The notes under the pieces were generated by a model that was not told where the DNA came from, did no database searches, and saw only the letters and a list, made by a program, of their open reading frames with translations. From Steroidobacteraceae bacterium (lineage in GTDB: Bacteria > Pseudomonadota > Gammaproteobacteria > Steroidobacterales > Steroidobacteraceae), in assembly GCA_023253235.1 (NCBI GenBank), contig JALRHE010000408.1, positions 1-8,426 on the forward strand: DNA of 8,426 nt, in the 5' to 3' direction. Below, in pieces: positions 6,603 to 8,426 of this stretch. Numbering within the stretch: position 1 is the first letter of the stretch; every line of letters begins with the position of its first letter. The translations under genes and the position numbers were made by a program.

Positions 6603-6641
6603 GTCATTCTTCTCGTTTCAATCCGCGAGTGCGTTGTTTCC

Positions 6642-7304
6642 ATGGCACCCTCGACTCCAGACAGCGGCCCGAGTCTCGCGCTCGAGTCGCTGCTCGAACA
6701 TCCGGCCATCTGGTCCGGTCGCAACGCTGCACGCGTCGCTACGCTCAGCACGGGCTACGCTGAGCTCGACGCTGCGTTGCCCGGCGGCGGTTGGCCCGCT
6801 GCCGGACTCATCGAAATCCTCACTGCTCGAAACGGCATCGGTGAAATGCAGTTGCTCGTGCCTTTGCTCGTACGGGTTGGTCAAATGACGCCGCCCCGTT
6901 GGACCGCCTGGATCGCGCCGCCCTTTGAGCCCTATGCGCCTGCACTCGTGGCAGCCGGGGTGCCGCTCGCACAGCAACTCATCATCCGCACGAGCCAAGC
7001 GCTGTGGGCGCTGGAGCAAACCTTGGTCTCAGGGGGATGCGCGCTCGTGCTCGGTTGGCCCGGTGCCGTACCTTCAGGCAGCGCCTTGCGTCGCCTGCAG
7101 TTGGCGACCCAGCGGGGCGGGGCGCCGGCATTTTTGTTTCGCCCATTGAGCGAGGCTGCGCGTTCGTCCGCAGCCGAGTTGCGTATTGCGTGCGAATCTT
7201 TGCCGGCTGATGAATCCATGCCCGGTGCGCGTCTGCAACTGCTGAAGAGCCGTGGTGGGCGGCGGCATGCCTTCACGGTGTATTGGAACCATGGCCAGGC
7301 GTGA
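6642..7304 (+). CDS. imuA: ImuA, RecA/SulA-like accessory protein of mutagenic translesion synthesis
   Basis: ImuA works with ImuB and DnaE2 (ImuC) in SOS-induced error-prone bypass; it is a RecA-fold-related protein thought to act as a scaffold. The 220-residue length fits. The family opening ATLSTGYAELDAALPGGGWP (residues 33-52) is present, followed by LIEILTARNGIGEMQLLVPLL (56-76). There the Walker A position reads ARNGIGEMQ, without the GKT of a real P-loop, as is common in ImuA. The end, LQLLKSRGGRRHAFTVYW, is also typical. The Shine-Dalgarno before the ATG at 6642 is weak (GAGTG), which fits expression by coupling within the lexA transcript. The last 14 bp overlap imuB in another frame. 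Confidence 0.9.
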   Translation: MAPSTPDSGPSLALESLLEHPAIWSGRNAARVATLSTGYAELDAALPGGGWPAAGLIEILTARNGIGEMQLLVPLLVRVGQMTPPRWTAWIAPPFEPYAPALVAAGVPLAQQLIIRTSQALWALEQTLVSGGCALVLGWPGAVPSGSALRRLQLATQRGGAPAFLFRPLSEAARSSAAELRIACESLPADESMPGARLQLLKSRGGRRHAFTVYWNHGQA

Positions 7305-8426
7305 GCGCGTCTCGTCGACGCGACGGGCGTTTGCCACGACACGGCATGTCGCTTCTGCCTCGCGGTCAACAGGCACCGCGGTGCCAACTGGCCGATCGAC
7401 GACGGCATCCGCAGCGCCGGCACATCGGACTGAGCCGCTTTTCGTCGAGTCGCCTGTTGCCGATTTGTCCTTCGAAAACACACCTGCGGAATCGTGGTTG
7501 GCGCTGCAGTGTGTCGACATCCAATCGGGTGCACTCCAATCAGATGCACTCGAACGACTGTCTGCTTTGGCCATGGACTACACGCCACGCGTCAGCATTG
7601 AAGAGCCCGATGCGGTGGTTCTCGAAGTACGTGGCAGCTTTCGTCTCTTCGGCGGTGCGCGTGTCTTGTGTCGGCAAATCGTGGCGCGTGCGCAGGCTGT
7701 GTCTGTGCCCGTCGATTGGGCACTGGCACCGACACCGTTGGCAGCACTGGCGTTGGCTAGGGCCAAGCAAAACCTGCTCGTCTCGAGTCGGGAGCGATTG
7801 GTGGGTCTATTGTCGCCATTGCCAATCGCTGTATTGCGCTGGCCATACGAGCAAGTCGAGCGCCTCGAGTCGATCGGTGTGAGAACGCTAGGTGCCTTGT
7901 TGCGTTTGCCACGCGCGGGTTTTGCGCGCCGATTTGGGCAACCTGCATTGCAGATGCTCGATCGCTTGACCGGCGCCACTGCCGATCTGCGCAAACCGCA
8001 TCGAGTGCGCGAGCGTTTTCACGCTCGTCGTGAACCTGATTTCGAGTTACGGACTCAAGCTGCCGTATTGGCTTATCTAGAACCTTTGCTTGCCGATCTC
8101 GAACGATTTCTCTGCTTGCGACAAGCGGGAATCGAGTCGCTGCAATTACGGTTGCATCATCGATCACCCGTACCGACTACGCGAGTGACGCTGCGATTTG
8201 CCTCAATGCAGTGGCAGGCCTCTGCCTGTCGCGAGTTGTTGTCTCTGCAGTTGTCGCGTTGTGCTTTACCGGCGGCAGTCACGCTCTGCGAGTTGCGCTC
8301 GGGAGCGTTGCGACCTCGCATCGCCTGCAACGCCTCGCTCTGGCGTGCCGGTGAGCAGGGCGCTGGTGTCACGGGGGAAGTGCCAGCCTTGGTCGAGCGG
8401 TTGCGGGCGCGCTGGGGTGATGAGGC
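7291..8426 (+). CDS. imuB: ImuB, catalytically dead Y-family polymerase-like protein (3' end outside window)
   Basis: ImuB is the hub that links DnaE2/ImuC to the beta clamp in SOS mutagenesis. The first 378 codons are present and the frame remains open at the window edge. Residues 69-240 match the Y-family-like core: WLALQCVD (69-76), YTPRVSIEEPDAVVLEVRGS (98-117), then SFRLFGG (116-122). At the catalytic SIDE position of active polymerases it reads Glu-Pro-Asp-Ala, so the essential Glu is missing, as expected of ImuB. Residues 195-216 (IGVRTLGALLRLPRAGFARRFG) are the helix-hairpin-helix thumb. The little-finger region follows; the clamp-binding motif should lie beyond the edge. Residues 1-67 are an odd Ser/Thr/Ala/Arg-rich extension. 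The ATG at 7291 overlaps imuA by 14 bp; an in-frame GTG at 7381 is the alternative start. Confidence 0.92.
   Translation, partial: MARRERVSSTRRAFATTRHVASASRSTGTAVPTGRSTTASAAPAHRTEPLFVESPVADLSFENTPAESWLALQCVDIQSGALQSDALERLSALAMDYTPRVSIEEPDAVVLEVRGSFRLFGGARVLCRQIVARAQAVSVPVDWALAPTPLAALALARAKQNLLVSSRERLVGLLSPLPIAVLRWPYEQVERLESIGVRTLGALLRLPRAGFARRFGQPALQMLDRLTGATADLRKPHRVRERFHARREPDFELRTQAAVLAYLEPLLADLERFLCLRQAGIESLQLRLHHRSPVPTTRVTLRFASMQWQASACRELLSLQLSRCALPAAVTLCELRSGALRPRIACNASLWRAGEQGAGVTGEVPALVERLRARWGDE

Noticed and set aside
6603..6641. Search for a second LexA box or terminator before imuA
   Set aside because: No CTGT-N8-ACAG match and no GC hairpin with a T run was found between lexA and imuA.
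6932..7588. 218-codon open frame on the - strand opposite imuA/imuB
   Set aside because: It is antisense to two recognised genes, its Arg/Pro/Ala-rich translation has no family features, and long antisense frames are expected in GC-rich DNA.
7283..7882. 199-codon + strand open frame overlapping imuB
   Set aside because: The imuB frame from 7291 carries the conserved ImuB motifs; this frame gives a Ser/Arg/His/Cys-rich product without motifs.

Overview
The window looks like chromosomal DNA of a GC-rich gammaproteobacterium. The clues are a perfect E. coli-type LexA operator (CTGT-N8-ACAG) in front of lexA, an OprI/Lpp-like alanine-rich lipoprotein ending in lysine, a plsX-fabH pair, and a lexA-linked imuA-imuB cassette. 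I cannot name a genus from the sequence. All eight large genes have recognisable families. I see no transposon, integrase, CRISPR array, tRNA or rRNA.

Layout. (1) 1-1349, + strand: the 3' end of plsX, then fabH overlapping it by 7 bp. These are the entry steps of phospholipid and fatty-acid synthesis. A strong hairpin follows fabH where fabD/fabG/acpP would often come, so the fab cluster appears split here. (2) 1446-1760, - strand: a small alanine-zipper outer-membrane lipoprotein, converging on fabH and sharing the bidirectional terminator. (3) 1931-2995, + strand: a MurG/GT28-like GT-B glycosyltransferase of unknown substrate. Its 3' end overlaps, tail to tail, a GT4 glycosyltransferase on the - strand (2958-3986). 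That gene lies 18 bp downstream of a PYROXD2/CrtI-like FAD oxidoreductase (4005-5681, - strand), and the two probably form a unit. (4) 5644-8426, + strand: an SOS unit made of the LexA operator, lexA, a 75-codon unrecognised ORF with a strong Shine-Dalgarno, imuA, and imuB running off the window edge. imuB lies in a reading frame still open at the window edge and starts inside the last codons of imuA.

How the genes work together: LexA should repress its own promoter and, by read-through, the downstream imuA-imuB genes. DNA damage would trigger RecA*-stimulated LexA self-cleavage (Ala86-Gly87) and induce ImuA and ImuB, the accessory factors of DnaE2/ImuC mutagenic translesion synthesis. A dnaE2 gene is the expected next gene beyond the right edge. 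The same operator lies on the predicted start of the divergent oxidoreductase gene, so that gene may also feel LexA.

Novelty: most of the window is conventional. The best candidates for something undescribed are the small basic Cys-rich protein inside the SOS operon, the operator sitting on the start of the divergent oxidoreductase, and the low-complexity N-terminal extension of ImuB.
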